NCBI GenBank assembly: GCA_946965045.2
Contig: OX337231.1
Coordinates: forward strand, 2,294,001-2,358,000
Length of the DNA stretch: 64,000 bases
Direction: 5' to 3'
Source of the DNA: Epithemia pelagica
Lineage: Eukaryota > Bacillariophyta > Bacillariophyceae > Surirellales > Surirellaceae
The notes under the pieces were generated by a model. That model searched no databases. It saw only the letters and a program-made list of their open reading frames with translations, and was not told the DNA's origin. The translations under genes were made by a program, and so were the position numbers. This document shows positions 22,019-32,993 of the stretch, piece after piece; the first letter of the stretch is position 1; the number at the start of each line of letters is the position of its first letter.

Positions 22019-25000
22019 AGGGATCTTCAGAACGATGGTTGACAGCAGCAAGTGGTGCACTGGTGACAGCGTCGTCCACACAGTCATTGTTGTCATACCC
22101 CGGTGAGTGCAGATGATTGGTCATGTCGCCAAAGACACTGTCAAGTCTTGAGATGTCTTCTGTGTTGTTGGTGTCTGCTGGAGTCGGCACCGTTGCAAAC
22201 CAATCGTCGAAGACGACATGGTACTGCGGTGTGATGGCGCCCGTGGAAAGATTCAAGACGAGTGGTGCTGTGGTGGCATGGTTGGGAGAAAGTCCCATGT
22301 TCATCCCTCGTTGTGATCTTGGTTTCCATCTTGGCAGTTTCTTACCGTCTGCAATTCGTTTTTCCAGGACGTACACTGGTGCTCCCCAGACATGAAGATC
22401 GTGTAGCCGTTTTTGGGGCCATCTCGTTCTTGAAAAGATATCGTGGGGTGAGACGCCAGTGGACGGATTGGGAACGTGGTTGAAGACAAAGACGGCGTGA
22501 GAGACCGCCATGGGCCAGAGGGTGGGATCCGCTGTCTCAGGCCAGTGGATGCTGGCGTGGAGCATCATCGTCCGAGCCATCGACATGATGGTTTGGATGG
22601 CTCGTTTGGCGACGCCATTCTGGTGATGGGCGCCTACTCCAGCGTAGGACCGAATCTGGGCAAAGGTTTCGAGTTGCCTGGTGTAGTCTTGTGCAGTGAA
22701 ACAGCTGCCGTTGTCAGTGTGGTATCGTTGGGGAACGACACCCACATCCTTGCAACGTTGCTCGAAGGTGAGTTTGGCATTCAAAGTCTCGTGAGTGTTG
22801 AGATGCGCCTGAAAGACCACATCGATGTGGCCGCTGGCGTGATCAACAAAGATGCATCCTCCGCAAAACATTTTCTCATCTTTTGTCTTTCCTTTCGACG
22901 TAAACAATCTACCTTTCGTGGAGCAAATAAAGTGGTCCACCGACACACTTTGGCCCGGAAACAGGTCGTTGTTTTTGAGGGCACCGTCACGGTCGAGAAC
23001 TTCGGTGACTGTTTGTCCTGGTGTTGACCGTTGTCGTTGCTTGCCGTATTGACAGGCGGCACACATGGGCGGACTCCGTAGTTTGCAGATGGCTGTGTGC
23101 AACTGACGGTTTGACGCAGAACGTGACAATACACCGGATTTAAAAAGGAATTGGATGGTTCGAAAGTTCATGTGGCAAAGTCGTTGGTGCCACCGAAGCC
23201 ATTCCTTCTGTGGTTCGGTCAAGTTCAAGTTTCGTTCGTGGACGACGGTGACAGTGGTCACGAGTGCTCGGATGGACCGGTGGATTCCATCTTTTCCATA
23301 GCCATAGCAGGTGGGAAGGTTGTTGGTCGGATTGATGGTGGCAAAGACCGGGGTCCGAGTAGAGTCGTCTTGTATCCCGCTGAGAGTCAATCCGCAGTCT
23401 TGAAGGGTGATGGTTTCTCCGGGGTATTGTTGGAGGAGATGTGTTGTGCTCAACAATCTACAATTGGCCGATGGGATGAACAAGGCCAAGCGTTTGAGGG
23501 TGCGGAGATTGCCTCTGGTGTCCATGACGGACCAGTGGACGGTGCCGAGTCCGTTGACTGGGACGCCTTGGGCAACACCTTTGAGTTGCAGGTCTGGTCG
23601 TACTTTTCGGATCAATCCAACAAAATCGGACTTGGTGTTTGACACAGCAATACTCGCTCCAGAGTCCCAGATGATGGGGAAACTGGATGAGTTTTGGTTT
23701 TCCATGGCGGATCTGAATTTGGCTGGAGCTTGGAGGGCCATTTTCAAGGCTTCACTTTCTCCGAGTTGGTTAATGAGGGCGCAAAGTTGAGGTTCGGAGA
23801 TGGAGTCTTGATGGGATGGTCCATGGGTGTGCTGGTGGTTGCCTCGTCGTTGGCGTCGTCGGTGTCGATTGGAACGGTTTGGATGGCGTGCCCTCTGTGC
23901 AGCACCATTGTTTGGTGGACTCTCTCCCTCTGGTGTGGAGCAGAGGTTGGGGTAGTGGTGGATCCACCATGTACGAAACGACGCAACAAACCAGTCGGCC
24001 AGAGAAGAGCATGCACGTGATGAAGCATGGCTCATCATTGGGTGTGCCCAAGGGTGCGGGCGAGGACGGAGATGGTGTTTGGAGCAGGGAAGGAGCCGAT
24101 GTGTGAGGAGAAATTCACCAATCCACGAGAGGGTCAGGGGAATACAGCAGCCATAATACCACAGATGGTGGAAAAGGACGGTTGGTTGGAGCCATGAAAG
24201 AGAAACCACGATAAGAGCAGAAAACGAAACAATCAAACTGAATTGGGAAGCCAAGGGATCTTGGTGCCAATTCCGAGGATGTCTTGGTCGGGAGACAGGG
24301 GAACGCCTCGACGGTGGTTGTTTGGTTGGTTGGTTGGTTGGTTGAACACATGCTAGGTTGGCATGAGGTTCGAACTTAATTCGTTTGCTCGGGGGTGTAT
24401 CTGGGATGCACGTGTTTTCACACTGCATTTGGGTGGCCGTGTAGTGGGGATTGGTGGCCATTTCCCAGGCGAAGGTGTACTGGATGCTCAAGGGAGGATC
24501 GAGGGCACCGAGCCTGGAGTTGGGGACGGATTCATCATGGCGGAGAGTCTCGAGATGGAAGCGGACACTTGTTCGGGCTTGCTCGAGTTGGTCTCGGAGA
24601 GGAGAGAGCTGGGAAAGGTCTTCTTCCTTGTTGATGGCCGTGTGCACGTGGATGAGTCGTTCGACGGCTCGTTCCATGCATTTGATGCGGACTGCTGGAT
24701 CGTCGGTGTCGAAGGTACGACGGGGACGGGTCGTGTGAGACGGAGGTGAAGATGGCACAGCAGTTGGCTCGACCGGCGAGTAAAGACCAAGGGCATTCGT
24801 GCGAGGGGTGGTTGGCTCGGCTGGCGCTGCAACAGCTGTTCGCCACGCGTCAGGATGGCGGTTGAACGGAGTTGGAGGGCGGGCCGGTGGTGCACGTGGG
24901 GGAGTTCGGTCTTGGGGAGTACTGATGTCAGCAGAGTCGGTGGTCACACTAATACTACTTATAACAGATACAGTAGATGAATCCAAATTTTCGGCTGGTG

Positions 25001-27845
25001 TAGAACCAGTGGCTTCGTCGGTGTCAGAAGCCAAAAGATCGTAGGATGAGTCGTCGTCATTCGAAGGTGGATTCGAAGATTCGGTTGGTTCCCCATTGTT
25101 GTTGCTGGTAACAGCAGCATCAAATGGAGTATCGGTGGTGGTCTGGGAGGTTGGTGCACCATTGGAGTCATCATCACGATCGGCATCGTAGTTTGGGTCG
25201 TGGTCGTCGTCGGGAGGAGGACCATGGGAGTCGTCATCGTCGATGGTGTCGTCGTCATCTTCATCATTTCCATCGTCGTCGTCGTTGCCATCAACATCGT
25301 CGTCATCTCCACCGACGTTGTTGTCATCGGCCGGAGGAAGGGAGATGATCATGGCCAAGGGAGAGGGGACGGGCAACGACACTTCGGTGGCGGTCGTGAC
25401 GGCGGTTTCGTTGGCCGTGGTGGCCGTGGTGGAGCTGACACCGCTGTCGACGGTGTATTCGTCGAAGGAAGAGGAGGTATCATCATGATGGTGGTCAGGG
25501 GGGACGACGTCTTCGGGGTCAGTTGAGGCGATGTCTTCCCCTAGGAATGGAAAGTTGATGCATTCCAGGGGAAGACTGCCATAGTCGAATTCTAATGTCA
25601 TGGCCGATGGATGGCCGAAGGGACGACTAAAGGGAACGAAGGGACGGTTGTACGACGCGGTGGGGTGCGGCGTAGTGGGGATGTGACGGAAGGCAGCTTC
25701 GAAATTGGCTTCGCGTCGGTGGTCCGTTGAAGTGGGAGTGTTGTGCACTCGAGTGGGGACGGAAGTGATGGACGAGTCGTTGGTGGTGTTGGCTTGTCGG
25801 TCAAGACAAGGGGAACGGCCATGGGGAGCTGTGGACAAGGACAAGTTGGAGATGTCGATGTCCAGGGCGTCGATGTTGCCTGGAGTGGGAGGCAGAAGGA
25901 TGCTGCGAGTGGAAGATGCAACAGAGGTTTGGTCATGGTGTTCGTCGTCGTCGTTGTTGTTGTCGTCTTCCGCAAAGGGTTTGCCGTCTTCACTCGAATC
26001 ATCAGCAAGGCCAAAATAACAATCAACGGTGTCGGAGTGATCACCAAAACAATCAACGACAGTGTCGGGTTCAATCCACAGGGGAGCATCGGCACTTGGA
26101 GAGGAGTTGGTGCTCGGTGGTTTGGAGGACGACGAAAGGGAGACGGCGTCATCGTCGTCTTCTTTGTCGGTGGGGGAAAACTCATCCCAGAAGGAGTCAG
26201 GGATGGAGTTGGAAGAGTTTTCGTCGTTTGCGGAAGGAGGAGACGCGTTCTCGTTTTCGGTTTCGTCTTGGTCGCTGCATTCGACGCAAACGAGCTCGTC
26301 CATGTCGATGACCGCAGCCCAGGCGGAGGGGTCAAAGTCGACGGCCAGGGTGTGGGCTTGGGCTTGGCGGTTGTTTCGATTGTTGTTGTTGTTGCGGCGC
26401 CTGTTGGGAACGGGGCCATTGTGGGTGTCGGTGGTGTGGGTGGGCGTCCAACGTTCGCAGATACCACACCAGTTGTATGTTTTGCCATCGCTCTGTTTTG
26501 GGGTTGGTTGGTCGCTGGTGGGTGCGATTTTCTTCCAGTTCGTGGAGGAGGAGCTGTTGTTGCTGCGGTTGTTGTTGTTGCGAGCATTTCGTCCGCCTTG
26601 GTTGCCTCTTCCATCACGGCCGCCACGGTTGGATCGTTGCTGGGAGTTGGATTGGAAGTTGGAGCGACGGTTGGAGTTTTGCCCGGAGTTCTGCTTGGAG
26701 GAACGCTGGGGGCAATCTTTGGCCCAGTGATCTTGGGCGCCACAAATCAAACAGGCTCCTTTTGTGAAAGCACCACCCATGTGCTGTCGGAGGGCCATTG
26801 CCTGGACTTCAGTGAGTTTGCCGAAGACTTCGGGAGGAACCTTTGTATCTTTGTTGTTGCTCGACGGTGGCCAGGAGCCACGGTTGATTGCATCAGAGTA
26901 CAAGGAGTCGGCCTTGTCGCAGATGTCTTTGAATGACAATTCGGCGGCTTCGAGATCGGCTTGTTGGTCCTGGTCCGATTTGTAACGGACTTCAAGAATC
27001 TTGGCTTGGATGAGCGGTTGGAGACTCAACAATCCAAGGTTGTAGAGGCTGTCTCCATTCGCAAGAGAGAACGCTTCTAAGATGCCAAGGGTCAAGGTTT
27101 GTTTGTAAAATCCGGAGGCAAACAAGTCTTCGCAATCTGCTTTCATGTCGGCCGCCATTTCCGTGATGTTTTGGCCGGCGTACATGAATGGGGTCCTGGA
27201 GGCGATCTTGGCGGCGAGTTGGTCATACTTGGTGACTGAATCAGACTGAAGAATGCTGATGAAAGTCATCCAGGTAAGGCAGAACGAGTCGTTGGAGGAT
27301 GTCTTGGTTTCAATTCGCTGGCGGAGCTTGAGGTCGACGGATTCCAAAAGGCACAGACGAGCAGCCGTGTCGTTTTTGGCGTCATATGTGTCAAACTGTT
27401 GACAATGGGCCGCTGCGTTCTATTGGACATGGCGCAGGGTGAAGCGAGTGTGCTCCTTCACAATATGGCGCATGCGGGTGTTGTCAGCGGGGTCAAGCAT
27501 GTAGGCAATGGTGTCCATGCCGCGGAGAATGAGTGTCTTGTCGAGACGCTTCATGAACTAGTGGAGGTTGTCTCCTTGGCGGAAACGATTCGACAATCCA
27601 CCACAGCGGGTTTCGAAACCCGTGATGTCCTTCCCGAAACGACGTTGGTGAGGGGTACGGGGAAAGGGGGTGGTTCCATTGAATGCGGTTGAATCCAGGC
27701 CTTTCCAATCCGCTAGGGGCTTGCCACCAGTCCAGGCAGCCCATTTATACTCATCGAGTTGGACTAAACCGCCCATTCGAGGGCTTGGAGGCTTGAACGG
27801 GACGCGTTCGGTTGGTGCAGGGGCTGGAGGAGCAGTGGGAGGCAT
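21951..27845 (-). pseudogene. Element B gag, protease and integrase
   Basis: The first in-frame ATG is 27845; the frame is open to 27953 and beyond without one. Two in-frame TAG codons (27558-27560 and 27420-27422) interrupt gag, and the frame continues across both. Gag ends with the zinc knuckle CLICGAQDHWAKDC and a second Cys/His cluster (CGICERW...TH). An acidic, Asp/Ser/Pro-rich spacer of about 850 codons follows. The aspartic protease site is WDSGAS. Integrase has HQRLCHMNF...CAACQYGK (zinc site), SVDHFI and YHTDNG. The third catalytic residue is changed: GVAKRAIQT instead of the usual GVAERAIQT (codon AAA). Reading past about 22019 runs into element C and stops at 21951. Confidence 0.85.
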
Positions 27846-28128
27846 GGTTCCTTGGGTGGAGGAGTCGTCGGCACTTGGCTCAGCGGATGGATCGCTGGTG
27901 GTTTCTTCTTCACTGTCCGAGAGGAATTGGATTTCCTCTTCGATGGGGAGCAAGCTGAAGCTTCCTAGGGAACGGGGAGAGTCGTCTTCACGTGGGGAGG
28001 ACGACAGCTTGCAAGGGAGGGGGCGGCCAGAGGGGAGATTCAGGCGGCGAGAGGGTTCGAACGGGAAAGCAAGAGCTTAAAGGGCAAAGGATGCGTAAGC
28101 GGGTAAGGCAGAAAAGGGCGTAATAACC

Positions 28129-28507
28129 AGTCAAAGTACACAGGGTACTCTGTAGTAGCTAGGGGCAGTACCTATATTGGCGTGGAGGTGATCAAGTCTC
28201 CACGACAATACACTAGAGAAGTTGTTTCACAACTTTCTGTTTGTTGATACTATAAGCTCTAGGTTTAGGAACTACATTCGATTCCTCATTTGATTCCTCA
28301 TGAGGAATCAATTCCTCGTTTACTCATGGAGGTTAGCTTGGAACCATTGATGCCAATGGCTAGAGCTTGGTTACTATGCGACGGGCAATGCCTTCTCTAG
28401 TAGTAAGGCATTGCTCTTGGATACATAGTGGGGACACGATTCTATGTCTCACAGATTCGAATCGTGACTGCCATATCGCCTGTCCGTCACACTGATTAAC
28501 CGCGACT
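28129..28507 (-). repeat. 5' LTR of element B
   Basis: 379 bp, identical by eye to 18491-18869. The palindrome lies at 28290-28311. Transcription of B would start in this copy and run toward lower coordinates. Confidence 0.92.
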
Positions 28508-30181
28508 CGCACCTCCGCAAGCACGAGATCATTGCGAGCCTCCCAGGCCACCTTCACGACTCCTAGTTCCTTCGCGATCGCGTCCCGCCAGAATGTCGTC
28601 CCCGTCTCTTTGTCAAACTGTAACGCCTCTTCCACGGAATGTGGCAGTCGCACCCCATACTTGTGTGTCAGTTTCCAATATTTTTTCTGCTTCTTCTTTT
28701 TCCCAATGACCTTGTTTATGATCCTTTGCTTGTGATTCATGACACGTGGCACCCACCAGTGGAATGCCGGTTCCTGCTCTAACCCTTGTGCGACTATATA
28801 TTCTGCTAACTCTATGGGGTATCCGTCCTTTGCTTCCCGAAGCGGTATCCATGACTGACTCCCATCCTTCCATTCAATCGCGATTTCCCACCCTTTCGTC
28901 GTTCTTCTTGGTACCTTGTTCCCATTCTTGGACACTATGAAACCGTCGTCCTTCCCAACGGCGTCCCCGTTTTTCCTGTGCCCAATGATCTCGCTCATGA
29001 TTGCGAACTGTCGACCTTGATCATCCAGCTGCGAATACAGCGACTCCGCAATGACATTGGCGGTGTATTCCTGGATGACACCTCCAGGGAAACTCACATC
29101 GTAAGCTCTACTGTCAAAGAGTGGATTCTTGTGCCTCGTTCCGATTGGTTTGCCATCTAACCCTTTCTTTCTCTTCACTACCGTCCCGAGCAACGTTTTG
29201 CCGCCAACGTCTAACTGGATTTGCGCCCCCAAGTAGTTGTCATACTTCTTGCCAAGGTCGTCCGCTTCTGGCTTCGGTTCCTGGATCATCTTCCCGTATT
29301 CTTCATCCGTCGGAATTACACCTTTTACTTGAGTGTCGTCCTCGACCGGTTCCTCTACGTCCTCCAAAAATCCTGGTCCCTTGCTCTCCCAATCCACGAA
29401 ATTCCTATCGTCGAGGCGCTGCTCAACAATCAACCGGAACCGGAACTCTTGAATCTTTGCCACGATGGCCGGTTCTGCCTGTTCCTGCTCTGTCACATGT
29501 TGCACGGTTGTCCTTGCCAACACTTTTCCTGCTTTAGTGAGAATCCAATAACAAAGGTCGCTGCCAATTCGATGCGCTATCCCCAGCCAGAACCCAAGAT
29601 GACGATGTTCATCCGACGTATCGGCGTTGGTGTTGTCATGATACCAGACAATATCAAAAAACTGGAAATCGATCCACTCCGAGATGTCGGGTGTCTCGCC
29701 TGTAAGTCGTTCTATACCGCTACGTCTGTCATGTCCCAGGGCGACGCGACTAAGTACACCCGACACCCGACTCATGAACCAACCCATAATCCCACAGACG
29801 ACGAGGAACCCGACAATCAACCATGTGGCGATGCCATCGTTGTTTGAGGAGCCCGATCTCTCGCTCGGCACGATGGTTCTGCTTACTCGTGCCCTTTTCG
29901 GCCCATTTGAGGTCGATTCGGTGGAAACGGCTTAATTTCGTGAACTGCGTGGCGGCCCCCGTTTGCTCGCCGGCCAAATCCACTGTCAGACCATCCGGAA
30001 CCCCAACTTCATCAATAAAACGGGCCAATGCCTGGCCGACATGTGCCTTGGAAGCGAGTGGGTAAACGGCCGTGTACTGTCCATCCGTGAATACTTGCGC
30101 ACACTTGTGTCCCGAAAGTGATGTCGTCCGAGAAAAAAGCGTATCCGTATAGAACCGACTATTCAATCTATTCCGATGCAA
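28508..30181 (-). pseudogene. Element A integrase core and linker
   Basis: Integrase residues appear in order: FYTDTLF (Asp), LTVDLAGEQTG (Asp) and NHRAEREIG (Glu). A zinc HHCC motif is not visible; instead the upstream part has the KWKIGLETARKTLRVTTQ block seen in one CoDi lineage. The frame shifts at 29757-29770 through a 7-bp tandem duplication (CACCCGA twice). Past it, the segment from 29740 down to 28508 encodes the integrase tail and the lead-in to RT (HKYGVRLPHSVEEALQFD...FWRDAIAKEL). The segment ends where B is inserted. The frame before 30174 is broken by an 11-bp tandem duplication. Confidence 0.8.
29757..29770. repeat. 7-bp tandem duplication breaking A integrase
   Basis: CACCCGA occurs twice in tandem. 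Removing one copy restores WDYGLVHESGV to GVLSRVALGH in one frame. Confidence 0.85.
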
Positions 30182-31059
30182 TGCCGATGCAATGCCAAGT
30201 TGTCAACACGATATCGTCGCGTTATAGGCGTGACAGCTGTCCGGATACCCTGTTGGGTGGTGACGCGGAGGGTTTTCCGCGCGGTTTCCAACCCAATCTT
30301 CCATTTCTTGCTGAGATTTTCCGGTGAAACGATCGAGCGACGGTCCGAGCCGAGACCGCCGACCGATCTGAGACTGTCGAGTCGCTGCCCCACGGCCACA
30401 GGATCGCATGCGCTAGAAACCGCGCCAATTTCGAGTGAGATCTCTTCACGTGCATCATCCAGCGGGCTACGATTGGGTAAGCTTAAATCCACACTTTTTG
30501 GGTCCCATAACTCTTGACGCGTCAAAGTCACCGCAGGTAAAGTCTCAATTTCGTGCTTGGTAGGCGCGCGGGACTCAAAGTAGATAGTCGTCCCCTGTAT
30601 CTCGAAGGGGATATATAACCCGTCGGCCGTGATGCCAAATCCTTCGTCCTCCTTCCTTGTGGGGTCATCGCAAACCACATGCCCACAATACCGAATTTGA
30701 TTTTGATTCAAGAGAGTCTTCTTTAATGCACTACCAAACCACAACATTTGGTGGCCGATTAAGATGTGTTCTACTCCTGTACTTTTCTCTCGGATGCATG
30801 TTGCACATGTCGCTATCGGTACGTATCGACCTCCTACCTGTTGTCCCATAAAGTCACTAACCTTGCATTCCATTCCTGTTGTTTCCATGAGTGTCCAATT
30901 GACACCAGCGCAGGAGGTGTCTGCCATCGTATCCATTTCGTTGCATGCAACATCATTCCCATTCCCAGTGCTGATTCCCATGTTTCCTATGCTACAATCC
31001 ACCGTTGTGTCTTTCATCTTGTCAGTGGTCACCTCACGCCTGGCCCCACAAGTAACCAC
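30163..31059 (-). pseudogene. Element A protease and integrase N-terminal part
   Basis: The frame contains a likely aspartic protease site, MADTSCAGVNW (the D-T-S/G type), then a connector and the integrase N-terminal block ending YRVDNLALHRH. It terminates at 30163 only because an 11-bp unit (CGATGCAATGC on the plus strand) is duplicated at 30174-30195. Without the duplicate the frame continues as LALHRNRLNSRFYTD. Relative to gag this frame is -1 and overlaps its end by about 40 bases. Confidence 0.78.
30174..30195. repeat. 11-bp tandem duplication breaking A integrase
   Basis: CGATGCAATGC twice in tandem. Deleting one copy restores the frame across the integrase. Confidence 0.88.
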
Positions 31060-32776
31060 TGATGCCTGGCGTCACGGTCGTTGCTACCGGGATTCTCGGT
31101 TCCCGCCGCACTACCAGCGGCGTGTCCATTGGTACCTCCGCCGACAGACGGGTCTGTGATGACCGATGGTGGCTCATTATTTCCATTCACGTCGACGTTG
31201 CCGATGCCGCGTCCACTAGCAGCAGAACCGCGCCCCCAATCACCACGTCCCCGCCCGTAGCCACGGCCGCGGCCGCCACCACGGCCGCCACGATCACCTG
31301 AGCCGCGGAGCCGAGCTCGTTCCTGATGGATGTACGCCTGTCCGGCGGGCCCGAGAGTGGCCATCTCCTGGGAAGTGAATCGGCGGCTAACGTCCGTGAC
31401 GTCGACGCCGTAAAAGGTGAAAATACCGTTGTGCTGTTGGAGACCCGCAAAATTCCGTGGACGGGAAGCGGGTGACTGTTCGCCAGTGTGTGTTTCCGAG
31501 ATAAACCGGCCGTTGCAATTCGGATGTTGTCCAGCAAGATCTTGACCTGATTTGCATTCGAGCGTCGATTAGGGGTCTCTTCGAGCGTGCGGAATGCACG
31601 TAGAAGCTTGGTAGAATAAGAGTCGAAGCTAAACGCCCTCTCGTTATGATAAAATACGGAACTAAGGATAGCTTCAGCCTTGTTGATACGTTTCTCTTTC
31701 TGGCCGCCGCCATCGTAGTGTGCTACCAAGGCTAACCGTGCCGCTCGACCATTCTGGGATGCCTGGTAGGGTTGAATCCACGTTGCGGGTTGGTCGCGTA
31801 CACGGTCACTAAGCAACCGGTACACTACCTTGTTGTCTTCGTGAAAGAATGGTCCAGTCAGAGGGTAAGTGTACAATTCTTGCTCTCGGAGAGTTTGAAA
31901 GACGTGTCCAGGTTGAATTTCAGGCCTAATTACATAGTCAAGTGGGGCTTGTTGCTTCCCAATTATGTGGGACAAATAGGTAGGGAATTCACGAGACCAA
32001 TCTTCCCAGATCTCTTCCTTGAGGATTTCGGGCTTAATTTCCGGTGCCTTGTCAGTTTCTGCTTTAATTTCCATCTCGTCGAGGGCATCCGAGAGTACCA
32101 CTTGGTCGAAATCGGCGGCAGTGATGTCACGCCTCTGTCTACGGGCCTTGGAAGCCCAAAAACACAGCCCTTGAAGATTCTTCACGACGCTTGTTGGAAG
32201 ACTTATATTGTTCGGTTCAGGGCGTTTCTCCAACCTTGAAGCTAAGGACGTGACATCATCCTTACTCATTCGTCCGAAGGCGTGTAACGAATTAAGACGT
32301 TCTATGTTTTCAAGTACTTGAATTTCATTCGCGTTTGCCCCGCACACGGTCAACACCAGCCCAACTTGCAAAAGCGCGGGTGGTGGTCCTGCAGGCGGGC
32401 GTGGGATCGGGGGAGGTGGTGCACCACCATCGCCATCACCGCCGTGTCCACCACCACCACCGCCTCCTCCGGCGCTGCCGTCTCCTCCGTCTCCGCCGCC
32501 AGCGGGTGCACCTCCAGCGGTTTCGTCCCGTGTCGGCACGCTTCTTGTTCCTCTCGTTCCACTACTTGAACTCCCGGCTCTATTACTAGAGCCGCCAGTA
32601 CTTCCACCAGTGCCACCACCACTGGGGTTCCGTTCCGTTCCTGTTTTCCTCGCGGGCATCTTTCTACTACCCGTATCCGTACTGGCTCCCCCCGCTGGGA
32701 TAGCGGTTCCCGTTCCTTGCCCTTCAGGGCTTGTTTCCGGTGGATTCTTCGTCGTAGCTCTAGTATTCGTTACCAT
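31029..32776 (-). pseudogene. Element A gag, frameshifted
   Basis: The first ATG is 32776. Gag opens with a low-complexity Gly/Thr/Ser region (GGGGGGGG near residue 110), followed by a helical domain (IERLNSLHAFGRMSKDDV through FHEDNKVVYRLLSDRV). Between about 31500 and 31560 the frame shifts: the original sequence continues as FISETHTGEQSPASRPRNF, FTFYGVDVTDVSRRF and MATLGPAGQAYIHQER. An RGG-rich tail (GRGRGYGRGRGDWGRG) takes the place of a zinc knuckle as the likely RNA-binding part. The stop is at 31029. Confidence 0.75.
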
Positions 32777-32832
32777 ATTCGTGTAGTTCACTTCTTTTAC
32801 TTCTTCTCAATACCGCACTGGGTCTGATAAAC

Positions 32833-32989
32833 TGTCTTGTTCCAGTCGATACCTTATTCAACGTGCAAATTAAAGATATTATAAGGCTAAACCACTAATG
32901 TAAGGATCCCCAAAATAGTAACCATGTAAACAGTAAAACCCCCAAAGATTTCCCATATCCGGGTTTGTTCCCACGACCCGAATAAGACA
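32833..32989 (-). repeat. 5' LTR of element A
   Basis: 157 bp, TGTC...GACA. Compared with the 3' LTR it has three substitutions and lacks a TA dinucleotide. The adjoining GTTTATCAGACCC (minus strand) resembles an initiator-tRNA-Met primer site only partly. Confidence 0.88.
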
Positions 32990-32993
32990 AGAT

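Larger units (their letters stand above)
18491..28507 (-). mobile_element. Ty1/copia retrotransposon B, nested in A
   Basis: A 10,017-bp element inserted in the pol gene of A. It has 379-bp LTRs that I read as identical along their full length, and a perfect 5-bp CGCAC target duplication. LTR ends are AGTC...GACT rather than the usual TG...CA. A polypurine tract AAGAGGGAG (minus strand, 18870-18878) abuts the 3' LTR. A TGGTTATTACGCC stretch sits at the inner edge of the 5' LTR and could be the primer-binding site. Without the nested element C it is about 9.07 kb, long for copia because of an acidic spacer of about 850 codons. Identical LTRs mean recent insertion, yet the coding region carries two TAG codons and an integrase active-site change. 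Confidence 0.92.
16669..32989 (-). mobile_element. Ty1/copia retrotransposon A (CoDi-like), split by B
   Basis: A 16.3-kb interval bounded by near-identical LTRs of 159 and 157 bp that begin TGTC and end GACA. A 4-bp AGAT repeat lies just outside (16665-16668 and 32990-32993). Removing the 10,017-bp element B and one 5-bp target copy leaves about 6.3 kb, a normal copia size. Gene order on the minus strand is gag, protease, integrase, reverse transcriptase, RNase H, as expected for copia. Coding frames are broken by small tandem duplications and at least one gag frameshift. The LTRs differ by three substitutions and a 2-bp indel, so this insertion is older than B. Confidence 0.9.

Noticed and set aside
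25598-26743. 381-codon minus-strand frame rich in Pro and Thr
   Set aside because: An offset frame of the same low-complexity spacer; the gag-pol frame with zinc knuckle and protease is the real one.
25743-26936. 397-codon plus-strand frame rich in Val and Gly
   Set aside because: It is the complement of the Asp/Asn/Ser-rich spacer of element B; low-complexity sequence stays open on both strands.
27420-27560. Programmed amber readthrough in gag of B
   Set aside because: Two TAG codons 46 codons apart inside gag, plus an active-site change in integrase, fit mutation better than regulated readthrough.
28441-28490. tRNA-like T-loop (GATTCGAATC) in the B LTR
   Set aside because: No acceptor, D or anticodon stems surround it; it is only a short palindrome.
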